Assembly: GCA_947039055.1 (NCBI GenBank)
Contig: CAMQYB010000135.1
Span: 1-5,917, forward strand
Source of the DNA: an uncultured Deferribacteraceae bacterium
Lineage (GTDB): Bacteria > Chrysiogenota > Deferribacteres > Deferribacterales > Mucispirillaceae
Length of the DNA: 5,917 nucleotides
Direction: 5' to 3'
Positions 1 to 5,146 of the stretch are shown in pieces. The notes under the pieces were generated by a model, which saw nothing but the letters and a program-made list of their open reading frames with translations, was not told where the DNA came from and did not search any database. Both the position numbers and the translations under genes were made by a program. Position 1 is the first letter of the stretch. The number at the start of each line of letters is the position of its first letter.

Positions 1-1
1 G

Positions 2-64
2 AAATTAATCTCTGTACTCAAAGAACCATTACGGATCGCTACTAACAAACATAAAGATGTGTAA
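2..64 (+). CDS. possible 3' end of an unidentified upstream gene
   Basis: Reading from base 2, an open frame of 20 codons runs in from the left edge and stops at TAA (62-64). The last residues read SVLKEPLRIATNKHKDV, which looks protein-like, and this stretch is less AT-rich than bases 65-316. I do not recognise the family. The call is weak for two reasons. Another plus-strand frame is also open from the edge to a stop at 43-45, and one minus-strand frame is open across the same bases without an ATG. The sequence beyond the left edge would decide. Confidence 0.3.
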   Translation, partial: KLISVLKEPLRIATNKHKDV

Positions 65-71
65 TACTTTT

Positions 72-99
72 TAATATATTTCTCTAAATTAGCCGATAT
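72..99 (+). promoter_or_regulatory. sigma28-like (flagellar/chemotaxis) promoter candidate
   Basis: GCCGATAT at 92-99 matches seven of eight bases of the enterobacterial sigma28 -10 consensus GCCGATAA, and is a GC-containing word in very AT-rich surroundings. The -35 side is poor: TAAT at 72-75 lies 16 bases upstream, where the consensus is TAAA with 15 bases. Sigma28 control would suit the chemotaxis gene downstream, but the leader would be about 210 bases. This is pattern matching only, and the host's own sigma28 preferences are unknown. Confidence 0.25.
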
Positions 100-190
100 T
101 ATAAGTTAGTAAGTTTTGATAATATAGTTATTGTATGAAATAAGTATCATTGTTCATATCTTGTTTACTAAAAATTATTATAGTTAAATA

Positions 191-202
191 GATAATATTA
201 TC
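191..202. promoter_or_regulatory. 12-bp perfect palindrome upstream of the cheW promoter
   Basis: GATAATATTATC is a perfect inverted repeat. It ends seven bases before the -35 element of the cheW promoter candidate, a position suited to an operator or activator site. Because it is made almost only of A and T, a palindrome of this length has an appreciable chance of arising at random in a region this rich in A+T, so the call stays tentative. Confidence 0.2.
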
Positions 203-209
203 ATTTCTA

Positions 210-238
210 TTGTCAATTATATATTTTTATACTATATT
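210..238 (+). promoter_or_regulatory. sigma70-type promoter for cheW-recG
   Basis: TTGTCA (210-215) and TATATT (233-238) are separated by exactly 17 bases and each match five of six consensus bases of the housekeeping promoter. Transcription would begin near 245 and leave a leader of about 70 bases before the cheW start. The same -35 word with the same 17-base spacing is found ahead of murJ, which supports it as a real local promoter style. The region is AT-rich, so chance TATA-like words are common. Confidence 0.5.
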
Positions 239-316
239 TTAATAGTAGATTTTTATCACTATATCTAAATTTATGGTGTCTTTTATAAAAGGGCTATTAA
301 ATTTTTTGGAGTATAT

Positions 317-772
317 ATGTCAGATTTAAAGAAATATGTTGGATTTAAGTTAGCTGGGGAAGCTTTCGCTGTAGATATTATGGTGATAGAAGAGATTATT
401 AGAACGATCAATATCACTCCTATACCAAGATCGCCTGATTATGTTTTAGGGATTGTTAATCTTCGTGAAAAAGTTATTCCTATTGTATCACTCCGTAAAA
501 AACTGAATATGCCACTACTTATTGATGATGACGACACAAGAGTTATTATATCATCGATCAATGAGCGTCGTATAGGATTTGTGGTTGACTCCGTTTCAGA
601 AGTTTTAAGCATTAACACTAATGATATTGATGCAACTCCTTGTGTTAAAAGCCATGTAGAAAATCATCTTGAAGGTATCGCTAGAGTGGGTGCTGAGATG
701 ATAGTTATAGTCGATGTGCTTAATCTATTTTCACAAAGCGAGATCTTAGAAATTGAAGCCCTCGTCGAATAG
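317..772 (+). CDS. cheW: CheW-type chemotaxis adaptor protein
   Basis: This 151-residue protein consists of a single CheW domain. In chemotaxis arrays CheW is a cytoplasmic adaptor joining the histidine kinase CheA to methyl-accepting receptors. Recognisable family features are the N-terminal YVGFKLAGEAFAVDI strand segment (7-21), the central block DYVLGIVNLREKVIPIVSLR (41-60) with the conserved NLR arginine at 50, GFVVDSVSEVL (87-97), and a C-terminal strand and helix (MIVIVDVLNLF, 128-138). Length is slightly below E. coli CheW. The ATG is preceded by GGAG (308-311) five bases upstream. The family glycine after NLR is glutamate here (E51), and the usual VDLR reads VSLR (57-60). Its 3' end overlaps recG by 20 bases, and no cheA, receptor or other che gene is visible, so whether it serves flagellar chemotaxis or another chemosensory pathway cannot be said. 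The CheW fold is firm; the pathway is inference. Confidence 0.9.
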   Translation: MSDLKKYVGFKLAGEAFAVDIMVIEEIIRTINITPIPRSPDYVLGIVNLREKVIPIVSLRKKLNMPLLIDDDDTRVIISSINERRIGFVVDSVSEVLSINTNDIDATPCVKSHVENHLEGIARVGAEMIVIVDVLNLFSQSEILEIEALVE

Positions 773-2819
773 TACAGAGATATTAAAAAGATCTGTTGAA
801 ACTCTTAAAGGGATCGGTGAGAAAGCAGCAACCTCTTTAAGTAAATATAATGTACATAATATCTATGATATGATATATTTTCTGCCATACAGATACGAAG
901 TATTATCTCAAAGTTTTGAACTTGATAACGGCGTCTTATCTGGTATTTATGAAAGCCACACTTTTATCAATGCTAAAAACGGTAAAAAAGTTCTAAGACT
1001 TCTTTTTAGAAGTGATGATGGTTTTATCGCAGCGTTATATCTAAGCTATACATTTAGCTATCCATTACCGCTTTTTAAAGAGGGTATGAAGTATAATTTA
1101 TATGGTAATATATCATCGAACAAAGGTGTTTTATCTATCTTTCATCCTGAAATTATACCAAATAGTGATATCAATACTGTACGAGCTATATATCATTTGC
1201 CAGCACCATTATATCAATCTACAGTCCGTAAAGCAGTTAAAGAAGCGTTATCTTTAGGACTTAAAGAAGTTAAAGAAACATTGCCTAACTATCTATTAGA
1301 TAAATATAATCTTCCGTCAATTCAGAATTCATTACAATCAATCCATACTCCAAAAACCTCTGAAAATAGTAAACTTATAATGAGTAGAAAGCATCCGTCA
1401 TATCAGAGGTTAATATATGAAGAGCTGTTTTATCTAAATTTATTATTAGCAAGAAAGAGAAAAAATTATAAAGAGTTAGAGGGTATTTCGTTTGATATAT
1501 CTAAAGAGTATCTAAATAGAATTAAAGAGATTATGCCGTTCAAATTAACATCAGCCCAACGCAGGGTGCTTGTTGAGATTTTTAATGATATGCATAATAT
1601 ACGACAGACGAATAGATTAATTCAAGGTGATGTTGGATCAGGTAAGACTATCGTTGCATTTATATCGGCAGCGATATCGGTGATGAACGGTTATCAATCA
1701 ACTATTATTGCACCAACAGAAGTTTTAGCTGAACAGCATTACAATAATTTTGTGAAAGTTTTCGGTAACGATATGATGAAAGTTGAGCTTATAACAGGTT
1801 CAAAAACTAAAAAAGTTAAAGATAGTATAAAGCAGAAATTAGCGAATAATGAGATTGATATATTGATCGGTACGCACGCACTTTTAGAAAGTGATATCGT
1901 ATTTAATAAGCTAGGTTTAGTAGTTGTGGATGAGCAACATAGATTTGGAGTTGATCAACGTAAGAAGTTAATTGAAAAAGGAAGTCCTGTGCCAGATATT
2001 GTTCTGATGACTGCAACGCCAATCCCAAGAACATTAGCTATGACGCTGTATAGCGATCTTGATATATCTATTATTGACGAGATGCCACCTGGCAGAATTC
2101 CACCTATTACGGAGCATTATAGAGAGAGCGAACTTAATAAAGTATTAGATAAAGTTAAGTTATTGTTAGATAAGAATGAGGGTGCATTTTTTGTATATCC
2201 GTTGATAGATGAGAGTGAGAAAATTGATCTAAAAGCGGCCACACAAAGTTATGAGTATATATCAAAATATTATAAAGATAAAAAAGTTGGACTTCTGCAT
2301 GGTAGATTAAAGTCAGATGAAAAGCGTTCTCTTTTAGATGATTTTAGAAATGGAGTTATAAATGTGTTAGTGTCAACAACGGTTGTCGAAGTGGGTGTTG
2401 ATATTCCACATGCAACAGCTATGGTTATCGAGCAAGCAGAAAGATTTGGATTATCTCAACTGCATCAGTTAAGGGGTAGAGTGGGTAGATCAGACCTTCA
2501 ATCATATTGTTATTTGATTACATCAAAAGATATAACGCCTGTTGGTAGAGAGAGAATTAAGGCGATGGTACAATATAATGATGGGTTTAAGTTAGCAGAG
2601 ATAGATTTAAAACTTAGAGGACAAGGCGATCTGTTCGGCACAAAGCAATCAGGTGGAGTAGAGCTTAAATATGCGAATATCGTTGAAGATGTGATTATGT
2701 TGAGAGATGCAAATATAGATGCTAAAAAGTATATTGAGACAGGAGTCGATGATAGCGTGATAGAGGATAGAATTACAGTTATTTTAAATGGCGAGGATAG
2801 CTATATTGGTATCGGTTAA
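753..2819 (+). CDS. recG: ATP-dependent DNA helicase RecG
   Basis: RecG is a superfamily 2 double-stranded DNA translocase that remodels stalled replication forks, Holliday junctions and R-loops. At 688 residues it is full length (E. coli about 693). The N-terminal part carries the LKGIGEKAATSL segment (18-29) and the FLPYRYE segment (43-49), followed by the OB-fold wedge domain. Helicase motifs run in order: Walker A GDVGSGKT (292-299), APTEVLAEQH (320-329), the DEQH box (393-396), TATPIPRT (420-427), HGRL (516-519), STTVVEVGVDIP (541-552) and QLRGRVGRS (572-580). The RecG-specific TRG-type segment LKLRGQGDLFGTKQSG (619-634) follows. The start is TTG at 753, because an in-frame TAG at 747-749 excludes anything upstream and no ATG or GTG lies before the first conserved segment. 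It lies inside the end of cheW, with only a weak GAG-type ribosome site (about 740-742), so coupled translation with cheW is likely. No catalytic residue appears missing. Confidence 0.96.
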   Translation: MKPSSNSTEILKRSVETLKGIGEKAATSLSKYNVHNIYDMIYFLPYRYEVLSQSFELDNGVLSGIYESHTFINAKNGKKVLRLLFRSDDGFIAALYLSYTFSYPLPLFKEGMKYNLYGNISSNKGVLSIFHPEIIPNSDINTVRAIYHLPAPLYQSTVRKAVKEALSLGLKEVKETLPNYLLDKYNLPSIQNSLQSIHTPKTSENSKLIMSRKHPSYQRLIYEELFYLNLLLARKRKNYKELEGISFDISKEYLNRIKEIMPFKLTSAQRRVLVEIFNDMHNIRQTNRLIQGDVGSGKTIVAFISAAISVMNGYQSTIIAPTEVLAEQHYNNFVKVFGNDMMKVELITGSKTKKVKDSIKQKLANNEIDILIGTHALLESDIVFNKLGLVVVDEQHRFGVDQRKKLIEKGSPVPDIVLMTATPIPRTLAMTLYSDLDISIIDEMPPGRIPPITEHYRESELNKVLDKVKLLLDKNEGAFFVYPLIDESEKIDLKAATQSYEYISKYYKDKKVGLLHGRLKSDEKRSLLDDFRNGVINVLVSTTVVEVGVDIPHATAMVIEQAERFGLSQLHQLRGRVGRSDLQSYCYLITSKDITPVGRERIKAMVQYNDGFKLAEIDLKLRGQGDLFGTKQSGGVELKYANIVEDVIMLRDANIDAKKYIETGVDDSVIEDRITVILNGEDSYIGIG

Positions 2820-2880
2820 AGATTTTTGGCAAACAGTTGATTATTTGTTTTGGTTGTTTTAGTCTTTATATATGTTGAGA

Positions 2881-2926
2881 TTTACTATATTAATGTGCAA
2901 CTGTAAGATAGTTAATAAGTATGTTA
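2881..2926 (+). repeat. 46-bp direct repeat, copy 1
   Basis: This copy begins TTTACTATATTAATGTGC and ends TAATAAGTATGTTA. It matches the copy at 2942-2987 at 45 of 46 positions; the only difference is A at 2910 against G at 2971. The following bases (GTGTTAATATA against TGTATTAATATA) also align with small changes, so the true unit is near the full 61-bp period. An identity run of 29 bases, even in AT-rich DNA, is far beyond chance and shows a recent tandem duplication. Function unknown. Confidence 0.9.
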
Positions 2927-2941
2927 GTGTTAATATAGGTG

Positions 2942-2987
2942 TTTACTATATTAATGTGCAACTGTAAGATGGTTAATAAGTATGTTA
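2942..2987 (+). repeat. 46-bp direct repeat, copy 2
   Basis: This is the second copy of the 46-bp sequence, offset by 61 bases from the first and differing at one base. A decayed third copy may start at about 3005, where TTTATTATATTGAT resembles the first 14 bases of the unit at an offset of 63 bases; similarity then fades. The end of this copy also forms the left arm of the inverted repeat at 2982-3034. Confidence 0.9.
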
Positions 2988-3034
2988 TGTATTAATATAT
3001 AAGTTTTATTATATTGATTTTTAGCACATAACAT
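2982..3034. repeat. 9-bp inverted repeat with AT-rich interior
   Basis: ATGTTATGT (2982-2990) pairs with ACATAACAT (3026-3034). Inside it, AATATATAA and TTATTATATT can extend the pairing imperfectly, giving a possible long AT-rich cruciform or RNA hairpin in the convergent gap. No T-run follows closely, so I do not call it a terminator. AT-rich inverted repeats of this length can arise by chance. Confidence 0.35.
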
Positions 3035-3082
3035 TTTATAAGATTAATCATATATTAACCTTTAGTTGGTAAAACATAAACT

Positions 3083-3110
3083 AGATATAGTTATTTAACT
3101 TAAACTATCT
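3083..3110 (-). terminator. weak hairpin just after the IHF/HU stop codon
   Basis: On the minus strand AGATAGTT (3110-3103) can pair with AACTATATCT (3092-3083) apart from a two-base bulge, giving an eight-pair stem with a loop of about ten bases immediately after the stop codon. An alternative small hairpin (AGTTA, TT, TAACT at 3089-3100) lies inside it. The stem is AT-rich and the following bases (AGTTTATGTTTT) are only moderately T-rich, so it is at best an inefficient intrinsic terminator. Confidence 0.25.
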
Positions 3111-3409
3111 TATTTATCTTTAACTTCGATTGCAAGCAGTGCTTCTTTGATCTCTTTTCCAGGTTTAAAAGCAGGCACTTTTTTCTCAGGTACAAGCACA
3201 CGAGTACCAGTTTTAGGATTTCTTCCAGATTTAGCATCTTTCTCTCTAACTTTGAAAGAACCGAAGCCACGAATTTCAACAGTATTGCCTTCGTTTAGAG
3301 AATCTTTAATCGTGAGAAATATGGCATTTATTATATATTCGATCTGTTTTTTTGTCATATCAGGATATCGTTCTGCTATTGTTTCAATAAGCTCAGATTT
3401 AGTAATCAT
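3110..3409 (-). CDS. IHF/HU-family DNA-binding protein, IHF-beta-like
   Basis: The product is a 99-residue histone-like protein that would act as a homo- or heterodimer, bending DNA in the nucleoid and assisting recombination, replication and transcription. The order of features is typical: N-terminal helices (MITKSELIETIAERYPDM, 1-18), the conserved turn EIRGFGSF (45-52), the DNA-gripping arm with GRNPKTG (62-68), whose P65 is the residue that intercalates at DNA kinks, and FKPGKEIKEAL (81-91). The sequence resembles IHF-beta more than HU, but no partner subunit is in view, so I leave the symbol blank. An upstream in-frame ATG at 3436-3434 would add nine residues. I prefer ATG 3409-3407 because the family begins this way and a GGAG sits eight bases before it. 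The C-terminus runs a few lysine-rich residues past E. coli IHF-beta. It converges with recG and diverges from murJ. Confidence 0.92.
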   Translation of the reverse strand: MITKSELIETIAERYPDMTKKQIEYIINAIFLTIKDSLNEGNTVEIRGFGSFKVREKDAKSGRNPKTGTRVLVPEKKVPAFKPGKEIKEALLAIEVKDK

Positions 3410-3417
3410 TATAAGGT

Positions 3418-3421
3418 CTCC
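3418..3421 (-). promoter_or_regulatory. ribosome binding site that sets the IHF/HU start
   Basis: GGAG on the minus strand lies eight bases before ATG 3409-3407 and inside the longer open frame that begins at 3436. The upstream ATG has no comparable purine-rich site in front of it, so this element favours the shorter, family-length protein. Confidence 0.7.
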
Positions 3422-3485
3422 ATTGTTACTTTTCATTAAGTAATTTTCAATAAATAAACTATTGTCTTGCTATATGATTTTTTAT

Positions 3486-3514
3486 ACCTTAACCTAATAA
3501 ACATATGTTGTCAA
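3486..3514 (-). promoter_or_regulatory. promoter candidate for the IHF/HU gene
   Basis: The minus strand has a perfect TTGACA at 3514-3509, followed after 17 bases by TAAGGT (3491-3486). That -10 keeps the key TA...T positions but is otherwise poor. A better-looking TATAAA at 3486-3481 sits 22 bases from the -35, which is too far. Transcription would begin around 3480 with a leader of about 70 bases. The -35 overlaps that of murJ on the other strand. Confidence 0.4.
3500..3509. promoter_or_regulatory. 10-bp palindrome over the divergent -35 elements
   Basis: AACATATGTT is a perfect inverted repeat. It touches the outer edges of both candidate -35 elements of the IHF/HU and murJ promoters. 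A protein bound here could affect both genes. The palindrome is short and AT-rich and could be coincidental. Confidence 0.2.
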
Positions 3515-3536
3515 AGCTATTTTTACGATGTATAAA
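3508..3536 (+). promoter_or_regulatory. sigma70-type promoter for murJ
   Basis: TTGTCA (3508-3513) and TATAAA (3531-3536) are separated by 17 bases; each matches five of six consensus bases. Transcription would begin near 3543 and leave a leader of about 25 bases containing the AGGGGG ribosome site. Spacing, strength and distance to the gene all agree, making this the best promoter call in the window. Confidence 0.65.
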
Positions 3537-3552
3537 CACGTTGTGAACTTCT

Positions 3553-3558
3553 AGGGGG
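3553..3558 (+). promoter_or_regulatory. ribosome binding site supporting the TTG start of murJ
   Basis: AGGGGG lies nine bases before TTG 3568. An in-frame TAA occupies 3565-3567, so no earlier start is possible, and the conserved N-terminus of MurJ begins within a few codons. The run of five G is conspicuous in this AT-rich setting and fits anti-Shine-Dalgarno pairing with one G-U pair. Confidence 0.7.
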
Positions 3559-3567
3559 TTTTCTTAA

Positions 3568-5049
3568 TTGAGTAGTTATATCGGTAAAGTTTTACTTTCA
3601 AGTATAGGTATATTAATAAGTAGAATATTCGGATTAATACGAGATATAAGTATCGCTGCTTATTTTGGAGCAACAGCATTAACGGATATTTTTTTCGTTG
3701 CGTTTGCAATTCCGAATTTATTTAGACAGTTTTTTGTTGAAGGAGCGATCTCATCAGCGTTCATGCCGTTTCTAACTGAGAAGTTTAAGATCGGTGGACA
3801 CAAAATGCAGAACGCATATCTTACACAACTTATCGTTGTTCAAACATTTATCATATCGGTAATCACATTGATAATTATCTTTCTAGCAGACTATGTAATA
3901 ATTTTATTTGTACCAGGTTTTGTAGAGAATAAAGAAATTCTAAAAGAGGGTGCAAACTTATTAAGAATAGTTATGCCATTTCTACTATTAATTAGTTTCT
4001 CTGGTTTACTATCAGGTTTCTTAAACTTTAATAACTCATATTTTGTGCCGTACGTTTCATCAGCGTTATTTAATATAGCTATGATTTTAGGTGCATGGCT
4101 AGGATATAAAGATAGTGGAAATATATATTATCTAGCTTATGGAACAATACTAGGTGGTTTCTTACAAGCGTTACTAATATTTTCAGTATCATTAATATAC
4201 GGATATAAACCGATCTTTTTTAATAAAATTGATAAAGCTATTAAACAAACATATCTATTAATTGTGCCATCTATTGCAGGCGTATCAATATCACAGCTTA
4301 ACTTTTTAATAGGCAGAGTGCTTGCATCATATCTAGCAGTAGGTTCAATATCTTGGTTATTCTACTCTAATAGGGTTTTCCAGTTTCCGTTAGGTGTATT
4401 GGCAGTTGCTGTTGGAACAGTATCATTAACCGAGCTATCTAAGGCGTATATTAATAACGATGTTGATAAGAGGGTATCATTGATTGATAAATCTGTATTA
4501 ACATTGTTTATAGCGATTATTCCTGCAACGATCGGACTGTATATGTTATCAACAGATATAATAAAGTTGATATTTTATCGTAATAATTTTACCGAGTTAG
4601 ATCTTATCAATACAGCATCAGCGTTACGAATGTATAGTGTTGGATTGATATTTTTCTCATTTATAAATTTATTCACAAAAGTGTTTCACTCTAAAAAGGA
4701 TACGAAAACACCAGTTAAAGCAGCTTTTATCGGTTTTGTATTAAATGTTATATTAAACCTTATATTGATGAATTATTTAGCTCATGCAGGAATAGCGTTA
4801 GCTTCTTCAATTTCAGCATTTTTCAATGCAATGTTTTTATATATATTTATTAAAGATTATTCACTTGATATAAGTAAGTATAAAGTATTGTTAATAAAGG
4901 TTATTTTGTCAAATCTTCTTCTTATAGGATTGATAATGGTATTAAAACATATTGAATTAAATGTTTTACTTATCATATTATTTTCTATAATATTCTATTT
5001 TGGATGCCTGTATTCATTAAAAGTAAATGTTTTAAAGTTATTAAGATAG
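3568..5049 (+). CDS. murJ: MurJ (MviN) lipid II flippase
   Basis: MurJ is an inner-membrane member of the MOP superfamily that flips lipid II from the cytoplasmic to the outer leaflet for peptidoglycan synthesis. This 493-residue protein is close to the usual length (about 510) and is hydrophobic nearly throughout, as expected for about 14 membrane helices. Family residues known to matter in E. coli are recognisable: SR at 18-19 and RD at 25-26 in the first helix region, TD at 39-40, PNLFR at 49-53 with R53, EGAISSAFMP at 58-67, and the seventh-helix arginine in SNRVFQFPLG (R269). Q272 stands where E. coli has glutamate, which I believe is a common family variant. Translation starts at TTG, forced by a stop just upstream. 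Downstream, the murJ frame stays open for 34 codons past the TAG stop. The metallo-hydrolase gene follows after 97 bases and may be co-transcribed. Confidence 0.95.
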   Translation: MSSYIGKVLLSSIGILISRIFGLIRDISIAAYFGATALTDIFFVAFAIPNLFRQFFVEGAISSAFMPFLTEKFKIGGHKMQNAYLTQLIVVQTFIISVITLIIIFLADYVIILFVPGFVENKEILKEGANLLRIVMPFLLLISFSGLLSGFLNFNNSYFVPYVSSALFNIAMILGAWLGYKDSGNIYYLAYGTILGGFLQALLIFSVSLIYGYKPIFFNKIDKAIKQTYLLIVPSIAGVSISQLNFLIGRVLASYLAVGSISWLFYSNRVFQFPLGVLAVAVGTVSLTELSKAYINNDVDKRVSLIDKSVLTLFIAIIPATIGLYMLSTDIIKLIFYRNNFTELDLINTASALRMYSVGLIFFSFINLFTKVFHSKKDTKTPVKAAFIGFVLNVILNLILMNYLAHAGIALASSISAFFNAMFLYIFIKDYSLDISKYKVLLIKVILSNLLLIGLIMVLKHIELNVLLIILFSIIFYFGCLYSLKVNVLKLLR

Positions 5050-5064
5050 ATTTTAGAAGTAATC

Positions 5065-5145
5065 AATGTAATAAAGATAATTAAAGTAATTCAAGTAATA
5101 AAGATAATTCAAGTAATAAAGATGATTAAGGTAATAAGGAGATTT
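5065..5145 (+). repeat. 18-bp tandem repeat array between murJ and the metallo-hydrolase gene
   Basis: The unit is approximately CAAGTAATAAAGATAATT. Copies lie at 5065-5082 (AATGTAATAAAGATAATT), 5092-5109, 5110-5127 (one base different) and 5128-5145 (AAGGTAATAAGGAGATTT, diverged). A nine-base half unit, AAAGTAATT, lies at 5083-5091. The fourth unit has become or retained the ribosome binding site of the next gene. The array looks like slippage-prone simple sequence in a leader. Its 18-bp length is a multiple of three, so copy changes would not alter the frame that continues from murJ. Confidence 0.85.
5136..5141 (+). promoter_or_regulatory. ribosome binding site within the last repeat unit
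   Basis: AAGGAG is a strong Shine-Dalgarno match five bases before ATG 5147. Its position corresponds to AAAGAT in the other repeat units, so two or three changes in the repeat consensus create the site. The upstream units carry purine-rich AAAGAT words that are weaker imitations of it. Confidence 0.75.
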
Positions 5146-5146
5146 T

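Larger units (their letters stand above)
2820..3109. other. convergent intergenic region, repeat-bearing, no gene seen
   Basis: This 290-bp gap separates the 3' ends of recG and the minus-strand IHF/HU gene. It is strongly AT-rich, has no plausible start with a ribosome site, and no open frame resembling a known protein. It contains two nearly identical 46-bp copies, a possible degenerate third copy (from about 3005), a 9-bp inverted repeat and a weak hairpin next to the IHF/HU stop. I could not find a convincing GC-rich stem with a T-run that would terminate recG. Confidence 0.6.

Noticed and set aside
65..316. Riboswitch or structured leader ahead of cheW
   Set aside because: The region is very AT-rich with no recognisable conserved riboswitch core; only promoter-like words and one AT-rich palindrome stand out.
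2828..2856. AACA/TGTT-type hairpin with T-rich flank as an intrinsic terminator after recG
   Set aside because: The possible stem is only four or five pairs, nearly all A-T, and is not followed by a clean T-run.
2881..2987. Possible CRISPR array from the 46-bp direct repeats
   Set aside because: There are only two good copies with a 15-bp gap that itself aligns between units, no unique spacers of normal length, and no cas genes; this is tandem duplication.
3410..3436. Nine-residue N-terminal extension of the IHF/HU protein from the upstream ATG
   Set aside because: The family starts at the downstream methionine, which has a GGAG at good spacing; the extension would place that ribosome site inside the coding sequence.
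3147..3443. Plus-strand open frame of 98 codons opposite the IHF/HU gene
   Set aside because: It lies antisense to a clearly recognisable IHF/HU gene, has no family resemblance and no ribosome site; it is a shadow of the real gene.
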